A stretch of DNA of 64,000 nucleotides from an uncultured Draconibacterium sp. (GTDB taxonomy: Bacteria > Bacteroidota > Bacteroidia > Bacteroidales > Prolixibacteraceae). Below are positions 26,605 through 36,585 of the stretch, piece after piece. Numbering within the stretch: the first letter of the stretch is position 1; every line of letters starts with the position of its first letter. Location of the stretch: the NCBI GenBank assembly GCA_947492175.1, contig CANLMQ010000007.1, forward strand, positions 124,001-188,000, in the 5' to 3' direction. The position numbers were made by a program, and so were the translations under genes. The notes below the pieces were generated by a model that saw only the letters and a list, made by a program, of their open reading frames with translations, was not told the DNA's origin and did no database searches.

Positions 26605-28068
26605 TTATTTTAAAATCCACATTGGGGTACTCCAACTATCTGCCCCTTGTATTGTAACTGCAGATTCATAATTTTTTGTATTGTATATGCGCTCATCTAA
26701 CGGATATCTTAACCGCATTGGAGGAACACCATTATTGACATTTGATGAATTAAAATTTAAGACAGGAAGCTTTGTTCTTCTCCATGAGAAATAGCTTTCC
26801 ATGTCTAAATAAAGAGCCAGCCATTTTTGAGTGGCAATAAGAGCCAGTTTTTCAGATTGGTTGCCGTTATATTCAACACCGGGCTGCGCGAGGTAACCGT
26901 CATTCCAGTTGCTCATAGGTTCCAAATGGCTGGCACCTTGTTGAATACCAATGTCCAGTCTCGCTTTCTGATATTTATAAGAAGCTTTTATTCCTTCTTC
27001 ATAATATTGCTGCGAGTTTCCTTCGGTTATCCATCCTCTTTCAGCAGCTTCGGCAAGTAAAAACTGCAATTCGGCATAACTCATCCATACTGTTTGAATC
27101 GCATAGTTGGTTCTTGATTCAAAAATTAAATCTGAAGTTTTTGAAATCTCGCCAGAAGGATTGCTTGTGCTACCTGACGAAATACCAGCATAATCGTCAT
27201 CTGTTGCACGAACTGCTTTTGCTGCAAACATTTTAATTCGCTCATCACCAAACTGTAACAATCTGTCGATAAAGTCCTTCCCCATATATACGTCGTTTAC
27301 AAAAAACAAACCGTGTTTATTTCTTGGGTAGCTTACCTCCTGGTTGAACGTAAATGCGGGTTGGTCTTCATTGCCCTCCATTAGCGGATAGGTAGCAGGA
27401 TCATCCATCATCTTTTGCAATTGGTTAGATGGATCGACTTGCCCGGACATGGCAACCAAAACCCTCACTTGTAAAGAATTGGCAAATTTTTTCCACTTCA
27501 GGATATCATTATTCAAAATAAAATCACCTTCTATGGCAATAGAACCGGTTCCAAGAATCATATTCGCTTCTTCCAAATCATTAAGAATGCCGGTGAAAAT
27601 AACATCCTGGGTATCGTATCTCGGCTGGTTTATGCCCCAATGGGCCTTCCCTGCCTCAGAATAAGGAATATCACCGTATAAGGATGATGTAATATAACAC
27701 ATCCAGCTTTTCAAGATCAATCCCACGGCTTTTAGGTTTTCCTCACCTGGTTTGGCATTATCTATAATGTACTCCACATTGGCCAATTCGTCATAGTGCT
27801 GTTCCCACCAGTCTTCGTTGGCATTTCTTTTTAATAAAAAATGGTCCCAATGTTTAAGCGGATATTCGGTGTAATTCATCATTTTATTGGTTAAATCGTA
27901 AGAGTTAACCGCATATTCGTTTGACAAATCCCTTTCAACCCCCATAATTAAACGGTTTACAGGCACTTCTGTTGGTGAGTTAAGATCCTCGTTCACTTCT
28001 TCCAGTTCATCTGAACAGGACAAGAAACAAATCAATGGAACAACTAATATATATTTAAGATATTTCAT
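26605..28068 (-). CDS. SusD-like lipoprotein (SusD/RagB group 2)
   Basis: Starting at the ATG at 28068 the protein has 487 residues and a lipoprotein signal (YILVVPLICFLSC). The ATG 60 bases upstream at 28128 would add a non-signal extension and is rejected. Helical TPR-like segments (MCYITSSLYGDIPYSEAGK, YAELQFLLAEAAERGWI, YYEEGIKASYKY) match the SusD-like group found in many starch and mannan loci. The C-terminus YNTKNYESAV is typical for the group. It captures glycan for the SusC at 28201, which is upstream by 132 bases. Confidence 0.92.
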   Translation of the reverse strand: MKYLKYILVVPLICFLSCSDELEEVNEDLNSPTEVPVNRLIMGVERDLSNEYAVNSYDLTNKMMNYTEYPLKHWDHFLLKRNANEDWWEQHYDELANVEYIIDNAKPGEENLKAVGLILKSWMCYITSSLYGDIPYSEAGKAHWGINQPRYDTQDVIFTGILNDLEEANMILGTGSIAIEGDFILNNDILKWKKFANSLQVRVLVAMSGQVDPSNQLQKMMDDPATYPLMEGNEDQPAFTFNQEVSYPRNKHGLFFVNDVYMGKDFIDRLLQFGDERIKMFAAKAVRATDDDYAGISSGSTSNPSGEISKTSDLIFESRTNYAIQTVWMSYAELQFLLAEAAERGWITEGNSQQYYEEGIKASYKYQKARLDIGIQQGASHLEPMSNWNDGYLAQPGVEYNGNQSEKLALIATQKWLALYLDMESYFSWRRTKLPVLNFNSSNVNNGVPPMRLRYPLDERIYNTKNYESAVTIQGADSWSTPMWILK

Positions 28069-28200
28069 ATGATTAAGATTATTTGTTTTCATCAGTATCC
28101 TTTGAAGCCTACCAGAATAAACATTCACTTGCGTAAAAATTTATTTCTTACGGCTCGTTTCACGCATTATTTTTTTGAATTATAAGAATCATTTGATTTC

Positions 28201-31200
28201 TTAAAATGAAACATTTAGGGTTAATCCATAATTACGAGCTGTTGGATAAGTATATCCTCCGGTATAGCCCGGAATTCCACTATGGAAAACATCAGCATCC
28301 TGATTGGGTACTTTATCCCAGACGAATAAATTTCTCCCAACTAAAGCTATAGAAGCTTTATTAATCAACACTTTTTTTGTCAGGTTCTTTGGGATGTTGT
28401 AAGCCAGACTAAGTTCCCTTACTTTTATAAAACTGGAAGAGAAAATGTTGTTTGTACTGATATCGCGCCAATTGGTTATTAACTTGGCTTTTACATCATC
28501 CCCTTGTATAACTACGTCATTGGGCCTGTAAGTACCATCAGCATTTACGATTACACCCTCTCCTAGATATCCGTTATTTCTCCATTCGGCAGTTTCTTTA
28601 TTAAAACCACCACCGTACATGATATTGGTAGCATTGGAATAGGTTATACCACCTTTACGCATGTCGAGTACAAAACTAAAGCTTAGGTTTTTATAATTAA
28701 CCTTATTCGTTAGACCAACTATAAAATCAGGATTCGCCTGTCCCAAATATTCAGGATCATTTTTACGAATAGGTGTTCCTCCAGGAGAAAAGACCTTTTG
28801 TCCATAATAAGAACTTGTTGGGTCCTCCACAGTAACCTGCTTATAGCCAAAAACCCCAAAAATAGGTTTACCTACATGAGCAATAATTTTTTCACCGCTG
28901 TCGCCATATCCGGCCAGCTCATACTGCTCCATTCCTTCAGCCAGTTCAATTACCTTATTCCGGTTTGCAGAAAAATTAACTGTTACATCCCAATCCAGGT
29001 TTGATCTTTTAACAGGCTTGCCATGCAATGTACACTCAATACCACTGTTTTTTATTTCCCCGGCATTAGTTACACGGTAATCGTAACCACTCGATTGTGG
29101 CAACTTAATAGGTATTATCTGATTGATTGTTGAAGTAGTATAATAGGTAAAATCCAGACCAAGTCTATTTTCATAGAAACTACTTTCCAATCCAAATTCC
29201 CATGATTTGGAAAGTTCAGGTTTTAATTCAGAGTTTTTAAGATTATTTGAAACAGCCGAGCCAAGAAATCCCTCGTATTGTCCATCTCTTGACAGAGTTG
29301 TGATAAGATTATGTGCACCTGTTCCTTTTCCCACCTGGGCAAAACCGCCCCTAATTTTTAATAATGATATCTGATCTGAAAGTGCCAGAATCTGATTCAT
29401 CAAAACACTTAGACTGGCTGAAGGATAGAAGTAGCTATTATTTTCAACCGGCAATGTACTCGACCATGAATTTCTTGCTGTTAAAGCCAGATAAACCATA
29501 TTCCTATAACTAATATTAGCCAGCGAAAGCAATGAATACTCCCTTGAGTTCCAAAATCCTTCTCCTACACTTGTTGCAACAGCTGAATTACCCAAATTAT
29601 AAAGTCCAGGAACAAGCAACTCGCTCGAACTACCAGTAAGAGACTCACCTGTTGAATTGCTGCGGTTGGCACCTGCACTTACTTCCAGGCTCCAGATATC
29701 ATCAAAATTTCTGTGATAGGTTAGCAGAATATCGGTATTTGAGACTCTTGTTTCAGATTTTGAACGAGTTAGTCTTGGCAATTCAACTACAGCGCCAAAC
29801 GGATACATGTCAGTAGTTGTACTCATGGAATAATCATCTCCATGTCTTAGCATTACCGAAAGTTGATTTGTAATGTCATAATTCAGGGCAACGTTTCCAA
29901 AGAAGCGGTCTTTGGCTAAACTTGCCTTCACCTCATGTGCTAAAAAATAAGGATTATTATGTCCTGTACGCCAATTGATCTGATTGGTACCTTCTAGGCC
30001 AGGCTGCCAGTAATTCTTAAGCTGATCCATATAAACACCCGGCATCATCCATGAAAGAACATAGTTAATTGAAAACGGTCCCCAATGCTGTCTGGGGCGA
30101 TTATCACTGGTCGTTTTCACATAATTGAAAGAGAAATCCAATCTCATTTTTTTTGATAGCTCAGTATTAAAACTGGCAGCAATACTTCGTCTCTTTAAAT
30201 CTGTTCCGGGTTGCATACCTATCTGGTTCATATCACCCAGTGAAAACCTGGATGTAATGCCTTTACCCGATGATGATATAGCAATCTGATTATACAGTGT
30301 TCTCCCGACTTCAAAAAACTCCTCGTAATTGTTTTTCCCGGACGAAACAAAAGGCAGTTTTTGTGCTTCTCCTTTATTCAAAATACCTGAATCTCCAGCT
30401 CTAAAACCATTCTCGGTTGGCGAGAACCACCACTCGACAAGCTTATTGTGATCATACTTTTCTGAAGACCAGGTTTCGTCGCGGGGTGCGGGATTATAAT
30501 GGCCGGTTACAGGATCATACAACCATCTGGTGTCTCCTTCGCCAACAGCATATTCGTATTGATATGTATTAGGGTAAGTAAGAAGGCTCTCGAACATAAG
30601 AGATGAATTATATTCAATCGTAAACGGCCTGTCCTTATTTCCTTTTTTTGTAGTAATCAGCAACACTCCATTTGCTGCATTTGAACCATAAAGGGCGGCC
30701 GCCGCTGCACCTTTTAAAACACTCACCGATTCAATATCATTGCTGTTAAAATCAGAGAAACCATTTCCCCAATCAATTCCCCCTGCATAAGATCCTTGCG
30801 TATTTACCGGCACTCCGTCAACAACGATCAGAGCCTGGTTTCCACCAATAGATAAAGAGCTTTCGCCTCGTAATACAATTCGGGATGAGCCTCCAATTGT
30901 GGCAGCGGTATTAATTTGTAAACCAGCAACTTTTCCCGAAAGCTTAGATGCCAAATCAGGTGATTCTGCTTTCTCAAGGTCTCCTGAACCAACCATTTGT
31001 GTAGAGTACCCCAGAGCCTTTTTTTCTCTTTTAATACCCAAAGCAGTTACCACCACTTCTTCCACACCAATCGCATCTGTTTTTAATGTAATATTAATCG
31101 TGGTCTTATTTCCAACTTCCACTTTCTGCGTTGTCATTCCTACAAAAGAAAAAGCAAGAATATCATCACCAATTACACCAGTTAATGTATAATTACCATC

Positions 31201-31698
31201 AATATCAGTAATTGTTCCTTTTGTTGTTCCTTCAACAACCACTGTAACTCCAGGAAGAGGCTCACCACTCTCGTCGATAACATTTCCCTTTATAGTTTTT
31301 GGTTGCGACGATTCGCTTTTCGGGAATCCAAATGTTTCACTTTCTTGTAACAAGGCAATTTGTCTTCCCCGTACCTCATATTTTACATCTGTATTCTCAA
31401 ATAATTTATCAAGAATCTCGAAAATCTTACAGTCTTTTGTTAAGATTGACGTTTTTCGCTCCACGTCAACATTTCCGCTGTAAAAGAATCGAAATTCGCT
31501 CTGGTCTTCAATCTCACTTAAAATCTTTTTTACACTTGAATTTTCAATATTCAATGTAAGTTTTGTCGACTGCGAATAACTTTCGGCCGCCAAACTACCA
31601 AGCACTGCTATTAGTATAAAGAATACCGTTATTTTCATTTTTAGTAGTAGTTTTATTATCTCCCGGTTACAGGGAAGACATAACCAATTTTTTTTCAT
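28201..31698 (-). CDS. SusC/RagA-family TonB-dependent receptor with STN domain
   Basis: The protein has 1165 residues. The signal peptide (about 20 to 42) is followed by an STN domain (about 45 to 115, TKLTLNIENSSVKKILSEI), a carboxypeptidase-like domain (about 133 to 212, IKGNVIDESGEPLPGVTV), the SusC plug (TQMVGSGDLEKAESPDLASK, ALIVVDGVPV, GAAAAALYGSNAANGVLLI) and a barrel ending in GLTLNVSF. The STN domain couples it to the FecR at 31834 and the ECF sigma at 33004. It imports the oligosaccharides made by the locus 2 enzymes into the periplasm. The gap to FecR holds two hairpins. Confidence 0.95.
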   Translation of the reverse strand: MKKNWLCLPCNREIIKLLLKMKITVFFILIAVLGSLAAESYSQSTKLTLNIENSSVKKILSEIEDQSEFRFFYSGNVDVERKTSILTKDCKIFEILDKLFENTDVKYEVRGRQIALLQESETFGFPKSESSQPKTIKGNVIDESGEPLPGVTVVVEGTTKGTITDIDGNYTLTGVIGDDILAFSFVGMTTQKVEVGNKTTINITLKTDAIGVEEVVVTALGIKREKKALGYSTQMVGSGDLEKAESPDLASKLSGKVAGLQINTAATIGGSSRIVLRGESSLSIGGNQALIVVDGVPVNTQGSYAGGIDWGNGFSDFNSNDIESVSVLKGAAAAALYGSNAANGVLLITTKKGNKDRPFTIEYNSSLMFESLLTYPNTYQYEYAVGEGDTRWLYDPVTGHYNPAPRDETWSSEKYDHNKLVEWWFSPTENGFRAGDSGILNKGEAQKLPFVSSGKNNYEEFFEVGRTLYNQIAISSSGKGITSRFSLGDMNQIGMQPGTDLKRRSIAASFNTELSKKMRLDFSFNYVKTTSDNRPRQHWGPFSINYVLSWMMPGVYMDQLKNYWQPGLEGTNQINWRTGHNNPYFLAHEVKASLAKDRFFGNVALNYDITNQLSVMLRHGDDYSMSTTTDMYPFGAVVELPRLTRSKSETRVSNTDILLTYHRNFDDIWSLEVSAGANRSNSTGESLTGSSSELLVPGLYNLGNSAVATSVGEGFWNSREYSLLSLANISYRNMVYLALTARNSWSSTLPVENNSYFYPSASLSVLMNQILALSDQISLLKIRGGFAQVGKGTGAHNLITTLSRDGQYEGFLGSAVSNNLKNSELKPELSKSWEFGLESSFYENRLGLDFTYYTTSTINQIIPIKLPQSSGYDYRVTNAGEIKNSGIECTLHGKPVKRSNLDWDVTVNFSANRNKVIELAEGMEQYELAGYGDSGEKIIAHVGKPIFGVFGYKQVTVEDPTSSYYGQKVFSPGGTPIRKNDPEYLGQANPDFIVGLTNKVNYKNLSFSFVLDMRKGGITYSNATNIMYGGGFNKETAEWRNNGYLGEGVIVNADGTYRPNDVVIQGDDVKAKLITNWRDISTNNIFSSSFIKVRELSLAYNIPKNLTKKVLINKASIALVGRNLFVWDKVPNQDADVFHSGIPGYTGGYTYPTARNYGLTLNVSF

Positions 31699-31739
31699 AA
31701 TTTTACATTTTGGTTTAATGCTCTTATTAAATCATTTTT

Positions 31740-31811
31740 GAAAGAGGGAGAAGGACCAGTTCTGCCTCTTTCTTCTTTAGAATAGTTATTTCCGCTTGGC
31801 CTTTTAAGGCC
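31740..31811. promoter_or_regulatory. Two hairpins in the fecR-susC gap of locus 2
   Basis: GAAAGAGG (31740-31747) and CCTCTTTC (31765-31772) form a perfect 8-bp stem with a secondary AGAA/TTCT stem inside. GGCCT and AGGCC (31798-31811) form a second short stem. Neither is followed by a T-run on the minus strand, so they are not classical terminators. They may stabilise the susC leader or separate susC expression from sigma/fecR, as also suspected for the hairpin at 4351. Confidence 0.4.
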
Positions 31812-31833
31812 GTCATTTTGTTCTGTTCAGTTT

Positions 31834-32850
31834 TTATTCATTAACATTGATTGGTTTAGAGTTCTTATAAAATATTCTAATAGTTCTCGTTTTTTCGTTA
31901 TAAGAATAGTCAATTGGCGAAGTAACTTTTAACAGTTCCAATACTTCCGAAAATGTTTCCATTTCAAGGGTTCCGTTATATTTGATTTTTTTCAGACGTT
32001 CATCGTCATCAATTACAATTTTAACATTATACCATCGCTCCAAACGCTTAATTACAGTAGGTAAATACTCGTTATTAAAAATTAGCTTACCCTCTTTCCA
32101 TGAAGTAAAAACTTCGGTTTCTACCGTCTCTACAATTATATTATCTCCATTAACATTAGCCTGTTCGCCTGGCTTAAGGGTAACCTCTTTTCCTCTTTCC
32201 TTTTCTCTAACCAAAACTGAACCTGTAACCAAAGTAGTTTGCAGGCTTTCATCAGCAAATGCCTTTACATTAAAAGAGGTTCCCTTTACTTCCACCTCAC
32301 CGTAATTTGTTTCCACAATAAAAGCTTTTTGGCTTTTCTCCACTTTAAAAAAAGCTTCACCAATTAACTTTACTTCGCGGTTTTTCGCAAATTTTGAAGG
32401 ATATGAAAGTATTGAGCCGGCGTTCAACCAAACCAATGAACCATCGGGTAATTCGATGTTTGTTTTTGCTCCGAATGGAACAGATATATTTTGTATTTCT
32501 GCAGATCGATTACCAAATAAACTGGAATAATCTTTTAAAGCAGTTGCAACCAGAATTCCCATAATAAAAGCAGCAGCAACGGAAGCAACTTTTAAGTAGA
32601 GTTTTCGAGATTTATAGGGCACTGATTGGTGAATCTTCTTTTTAACCGACTTCCAGTTCTGAATTGTTCTAAGGTCCTGTTTATCTATTAAGGAGTGTTC
32701 TAGCATTTCCTGTTCTTTGATAAACAATTCTTTATTTTCGTCAGAAAGTTTGATCCAGTTTAATAACTCAGTCTCTTTTCTTTTTGATAGCTTTCCTTTT
32801 AGAAAATACTGAGTGTAGTTATGTAATTTATTTTTGTCCATTGCGGCCAT
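31834..32850 (-). CDS. FecR-family anti-sigma factor
   Basis: The protein has 338 residues: an N-terminal cytoplasmic part (YFLKGKLSKRKETELLNWI), one membrane helix at about 84 to 105 (LKVASVAAAFIMGILVATAL), a FecR domain at about 120 to 235 (PFGAKTNIELPDGSLVWLN, KLIGEAFFKV, VKGTSFNVKAF), and a C-terminal DUF4974 domain (about 268 to 330). It should hold the ECF sigma factor of locus 2 and release it when the SusC STN domain signals substrate. The start may be at residue 4 (MDKNK) rather than the first Met. The gene order equals that of locus 1. Confidence 0.93.
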   Translation of the reverse strand: MAAMDKNKLHNYTQYFLKGKLSKRKETELLNWIKLSDENKELFIKEQEMLEHSLIDKQDLRTIQNWKSVKKKIHQSVPYKSRKLYLKVASVAAAFIMGILVATALKDYSSLFGNRSAEIQNISVPFGAKTNIELPDGSLVWLNAGSILSYPSKFAKNREVKLIGEAFFKVEKSQKAFIVETNYGEVEVKGTSFNVKAFADESLQTTLVTGSVLVREKERGKEVTLKPGEQANVNGDNIIVETVETEVFTSWKEGKLIFNNEYLPTVIKRLERWYNVKIVIDDDERLKKIKYNGTLEMETFSEVLELLKVTSPIDYSYNEKTRTIRIFYKNSKPINVNE

Positions 32851-33003
32851 TATTTTGTCGCTTTAGTTGTAATACAATTTCATATAATCGATTACCAACC
32901 CTATTACTACTTTAATGTTTATTTTTTTATGAAACTTTGGCAACCCCACAAATAAACCCCTACACAACAGAAACTTAACCAAAGTATTTATTTGAAAATA
33001 TTT

Positions 33004-33597
33004 TTACCCTTTACTGATAAAAAGAAATAAAAACATATCGGGCGATAGTTTTTCCCGGGCTATTTGAAGACCTTTGGCAAGATGCTTGTCAACCATTGTT
33101 GTGGAAATACTCATTTCTTCAGCTATTTCCCTAATTTTCTTTCCTTCCAGCCATTTTAAACGAAAGGCTACCTGACAGCGGTCTGGCATTTCTGCAATCA
33201 CTTTTTCAAGTTCGACATTTAGCTTTTCTTCCATGGAAACAAAATCATCTTCCATCTCGAAACTTATAAGGTAAAGTTCCTCTGAAATCATCCGTGCAGT
33301 GGCTGTACGGAACTTATCTTCAACCACCTTCTTTTTTAATGAATTAAGGCACCTGTTTCTTACTAACGTAAAAAGGAAAGAAGAAAACTGACGTTCGGTA
33401 TCTATAGTTTCTTTAAGGTTCCAAATTTGAACAAAAACATCCTGCACTAAATCTTCAGCTTCCTGACGATTGTACAAAAAGGTATTTGCGTAACTAATAA
33501 GACGAGGAAAATATAGTTGGAATAACCTCTCAAAAGCACGTTCACTACCCTGAGTGAACATATTAACAATATCTTTCTGGTTTTTCCCTTTTATCAT
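33004..33597 (-). CDS. ECF RNA polymerase sigma factor
   Basis: The protein has 197 residues with sigma region 2 (FERLFQLYFPRLISYANTFL, AEDLVQDVFVQIW) and region 4 with the helix-turn-helix KIREIAEEMSISTTMVDKHL. It is the first gene of locus 2 and probably controls the downstream susCD-enzyme genes under FecR. The 3' end reads VFLFISKG with no further domain, so it belongs to the short ECF type. It is only distantly similar to the locus 1 sigma, which suggests separate specificities. Confidence 0.93.
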   Translation of the reverse strand: MIKGKNQKDIVNMFTQGSERAFERLFQLYFPRLISYANTFLYNRQEAEDLVQDVFVQIWNLKETIDTERQFSSFLFTLVRNRCLNSLKKKVVEDKFRTATARMISEELYLISFEMEDDFVSMEEKLNVELEKVIAEMPDRCQVAFRLKWLEGKKIREIAEEMSISTTMVDKHLAKGLQIAREKLSPDMFLFLFISKG

Positions 33598-33986
33598 TAA
33601 TCAATAATCTTTGATAAGTTTCCCAACATTATTAAGTATTGCAATACGCTGTATCCTTACAGTCTAACACGAAGTCATGATTTCATCATTGCAAAGTTGT
33701 AAGACCAAGAATCTGTCATTATTGAGTGAATATTTTATTTAACATAACAAACTCTTGTAGTATTTTCCTGTTTCCACAATAGCTACTTAAATTAGTTCTC
33801 TTCTGAAATTCTAATTTCAACAGGTCCCTCTGAGAAAAAAAGAACATATTAAGACCAAAATAATAAGTTCTCTATTCTTCACTGTTCTGTATATTCTTTC
33901 TCTTTTTCGTTTAATAACAATCATTTTGACAATGCTTATCTTTACGTTGCACGGTACAAATAAGTTCATTCCCAGCCTGATAAATT
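33598..33986. other. Intergenic region between the phosphatase and ECF sigma genes
   Basis: These 389 bases separate the end of locus 3 from the start of locus 2. I see no coding signal and no strong hairpin with a T-run. The region should carry the promoter for the locus 2 sigma gene near its left end and the 3' end of the phosphatase transcript at its right end. Confidence 0.5.
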
Positions 33987-34820
33987 TCATTTAACTGTTA
34001 GCTTTTTACCGTAGCATATTTTATCAACAATCGACACAAATTCATTAAATATTAATTGATTGGAAGCGATAAGTGTTCCATTCTTTAGGTATTCTTCTTT
34101 CCCATTAAAATCGCAGACATTGCCACCTGCTTGCTTTACAATAAGAATTCCCGCAGCCATATCCCAAGGGCTTAATCCCGACTCATAACGTCCGTCATAG
34201 CGCCCACACGCAACATAAGCCAAATCAGTAGCTGCAGAACCACTCTGCCTTAATCCATGAGTATTATATTGGAAATGATTAAATAAATCCATTAATTCGG
34301 AATAATTATATAGATAATTATGTGGTCTTCCAGTTGAGATGAGAGCATCTGAAATCCACTCAACTGATGAAACTTGTATTTTTGCACCATTCAAATATGC
34401 ACCACCGTCTTTCCAACTATAAAATGATTCGTTTCTTGTGATTTCATGGATGACTCCTACGATTATTTCTTGATCTTTTTTTAAGGCCACACTTATAGCA
34501 TAAGGAGTAGAACCATGTATAAAGTTTGAAGTACCATCTAAAGGATCAATAATCCAGCAATAACCGTTACCGTTCCCCTGATCTATCGTTTTTTCTTCTG
34601 TGATGAAGTTTGCACCAGGGATAAGACCTGAAAGTTCTTTTACTAAGAGTCTTTCCGACTCTTTATCCACATACGAGAAAAAGTCATTTACATTTTTTGT
34701 TTCTATATCCTGCCGCTGAAAGTTATTACTCTCATTTTTGATATAGCTGGCAACTTCAGAGACAATTTCTCTAACAGTTTCAGTAATTGACTTCAAGTTC
34801 TTTCGGTCACTGTTTTTCAT
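33987..34820 (-). CDS. Inositol-monophosphatase-family phosphatase
   Basis: The protein has 277 residues, close to the 260 to 280 of the family. The metal-binding motifs are intact: E75-E76 (FITEEKT), D92-P-L-D95-G-T (IDPLDGTSNFIHG) and the C-terminal WDMAAGILIVKQAGG. These bind Mg ions for hydrolysis of sugar or polyol phosphates. Members cleave inositol-1-P, 3'-phosphoadenosine 5'-phosphate, fructose-1,6-P2 or other sugar phosphates. The residues after the DPLDG block do not decide which. It is the last gene of locus 3, 55 bases after the ribulokinase, and so may act on a pentose or polyol phosphate. That pairing with a kinase is odd and unexplained. It is cytoplasmic: no signal peptide. 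Confidence 0.88.
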   Translation of the reverse strand: MKNSDRKNLKSITETVREIVSEVASYIKNESNNFQRQDIETKNVNDFFSYVDKESERLLVKELSGLIPGANFITEEKTIDQGNGNGYCWIIDPLDGTSNFIHGSTPYAISVALKKDQEIIVGVIHEITRNESFYSWKDGGAYLNGAKIQVSSVEWISDALISTGRPHNYLYNYSELMDLFNHFQYNTHGLRQSGSAATDLAYVACGRYDGRYESGLSPWDMAAGILIVKQAGGNVCDFNGKEEYLKNGTLIASNQLIFNEFVSIVDKICYGKKLTVK

Positions 34821-34875
34821 CGTCTTATAATGGTCTCATTAGTCTAGAATATCCAAATCTAAATGGCATATCCAT

Positions 34876-36546
34876 CTAGTTTTCAACTTGGTTTTCAATA
34901 AAAGTTCCAAGATTCTTGTAATCCTCGTAAAGTATTTTGTACTTCTCTACATTCTCAGGAATTGGATGATATTCCATTTCAATACCCCCTCCCATTTTTT
35001 TCTGAGCTTCTGCAATGTTAGAATAAACTCCGGCAGCCACAGCAGCTGCCATTGCAGTGCCCAAAGCACAAGCCTGTTCCGAACGCGCAACTTTAATTGG
35101 CATATTCAAAACATCGGCAACAATTTGCATAACAAGTTTCGATTTTTTGGCCACACCTCCCAAAGCAATTACACCATCGATGCGAACACCTTCAGAAATA
35201 AAACGATCGTTGATAGCTTTTGAGCCAAAGGCAGTAGCTTCAACCAATGCACGGAAAATACGTGGTGCATCCGAACCAAGATTTAATCCGGCTATTGCAC
35301 CTTTTAAAGCCTGGTTTGCATCAGGAGTGCGACGACCATTCATCCAGTCAAGTGCTACAATTCCGCTATCTGCAATCGGTATTTTTTCTGCTTCAATACT
35401 TAATTTTGCAATTATTTTATCCGAAGTTTCGTCAATTAATTTCTGTTTTGTTGCTTCATCTACCAAATCACTTTCAGCCAAAATATTTTTTAACGGCCAT
35501 TCCAACAACCGTTTAAACCAGGCATAAATATCACCAAATGCTGATTGACCGGCTTCCAATCCCATCATACCGGGAATAATTGAACCATCAACTTGTCCGC
35601 AAATTCCTCTTACTAGTTTACCTCCAACTTCTTCCATCGGAGCAATCAACATATCGCAAGTCGAGGTTCCCATAACTTTTGAGAGGTAATAGGGTTCAAT
35701 TTCGGCACCTACGGCACCAAGATGCGCATCGAAAGCACCAACGCCAATTACAACATCGGTTGAAAGTCCTAATTTTTCAGCCCATTCAGGTGATAATTTT
35801 CCCGCTGAAACATCGCATGTATATGTTTCTTTGTAAAGTCTGTCTTTTAATCCTGCAAGCATCGGATCCAATTCCACCAAAAATTCTTCAGAAGGCAATC
35901 CTCCAAAAGCTTCGTGCCACATGGCTTTATGACCGGCAGCACAACGACTGCGTTTTAAGGTTTTTGGATTAGTATCTCCTGTCAGTAAGGCAGGAATCCA
36001 GTCGCAATGCTCCACCCACGAGTAGGCAGCACGGTAAACTCCAGCATCTTCGCGAATTATATGTAACAACTTTGCCCAAAACCACTCTGATGAATAGATT
36101 CCACCTTCGAATTGGGTGAAATCAACATCCCATTTTTTAGCCAGTTCGTTAATTTGATCAGCTTCTTTAACAGCAGTGTGATCTTTCCACAAAACAAACA
36201 TGGCATTTGGATTCTCCTCAAAACCAGGAGTCAACGCAAGTGGTGTTCCTTTTTCATCAACTGCAACAGGAGTCGATCCTGTTGTATCAACTGAAATTCC
36301 AACTACATTTTCAGCCACACTTTTAGGGCACTGTTTCAAAGCTTCAGTGATGGTATATTCCAGACCTTCCAGATAGTCTTTGGGATGTTGACGAAATTGA
36401 TTATTTGGCGCGTCGCAATATATTTGCTTTTGCCAACGCGGATAATTAAACACTACACTGGCCATCTCTTCGCCAGTTTCAACATTTACGATTAGCGACC
36501 GAACCGAGTCGGAACCATAATCTAAACCGATTGTATATTTTGCCAT
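34876..36546 (-). CDS. araB: Ribulokinase (FGGY carbohydrate kinase)
   Basis: The protein has 556 residues, matching AraB-type ribulokinase (about 566 in E. coli). The N-terminal phosphate loop is IGLDYGSDSVRSLIV, and the family signature VMGTSTCDMLIA and the C-terminal IDGVIALGGVAKKS are present. The enzyme phosphorylates L-ribulose, and known AraB enzymes also accept D-ribulose, giving the 5-phosphate. In this locus no isomerase or epimerase gene is in view. Together with a FucP-type permease that can carry D-arabinose in E. coli, a D-arabinose to D-ribulose-5-phosphate route is possible. It is cytoplasmic and lies 39 bases after the first DUF2961 gene. Confidence 0.88.
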   Translation of the reverse strand: MAKYTIGLDYGSDSVRSLIVNVETGEEMASVVFNYPRWQKQIYCDAPNNQFRQHPKDYLEGLEYTITEALKQCPKSVAENVVGISVDTTGSTPVAVDEKGTPLALTPGFEENPNAMFVLWKDHTAVKEADQINELAKKWDVDFTQFEGGIYSSEWFWAKLLHIIREDAGVYRAAYSWVEHCDWIPALLTGDTNPKTLKRSRCAAGHKAMWHEAFGGLPSEEFLVELDPMLAGLKDRLYKETYTCDVSAGKLSPEWAEKLGLSTDVVIGVGAFDAHLGAVGAEIEPYYLSKVMGTSTCDMLIAPMEEVGGKLVRGICGQVDGSIIPGMMGLEAGQSAFGDIYAWFKRLLEWPLKNILAESDLVDEATKQKLIDETSDKIIAKLSIEAEKIPIADSGIVALDWMNGRRTPDANQALKGAIAGLNLGSDAPRIFRALVEATAFGSKAINDRFISEGVRIDGVIALGGVAKKSKLVMQIVADVLNMPIKVARSEQACALGTAMAAAVAAGVYSNIAEAQKKMGGGIEMEYHPIPENVEKYKILYEDYKNLGTFIENQVEN

Positions 36547-36585
36547 TATATTATTTTTATTTATTTACAAAATTCTCTATTTGTA

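Noticed and set aside
35057..35527. 156-codon plus-strand open frame
   Set aside because: Antisense of the ribulokinase gene, with no recognizable motif.
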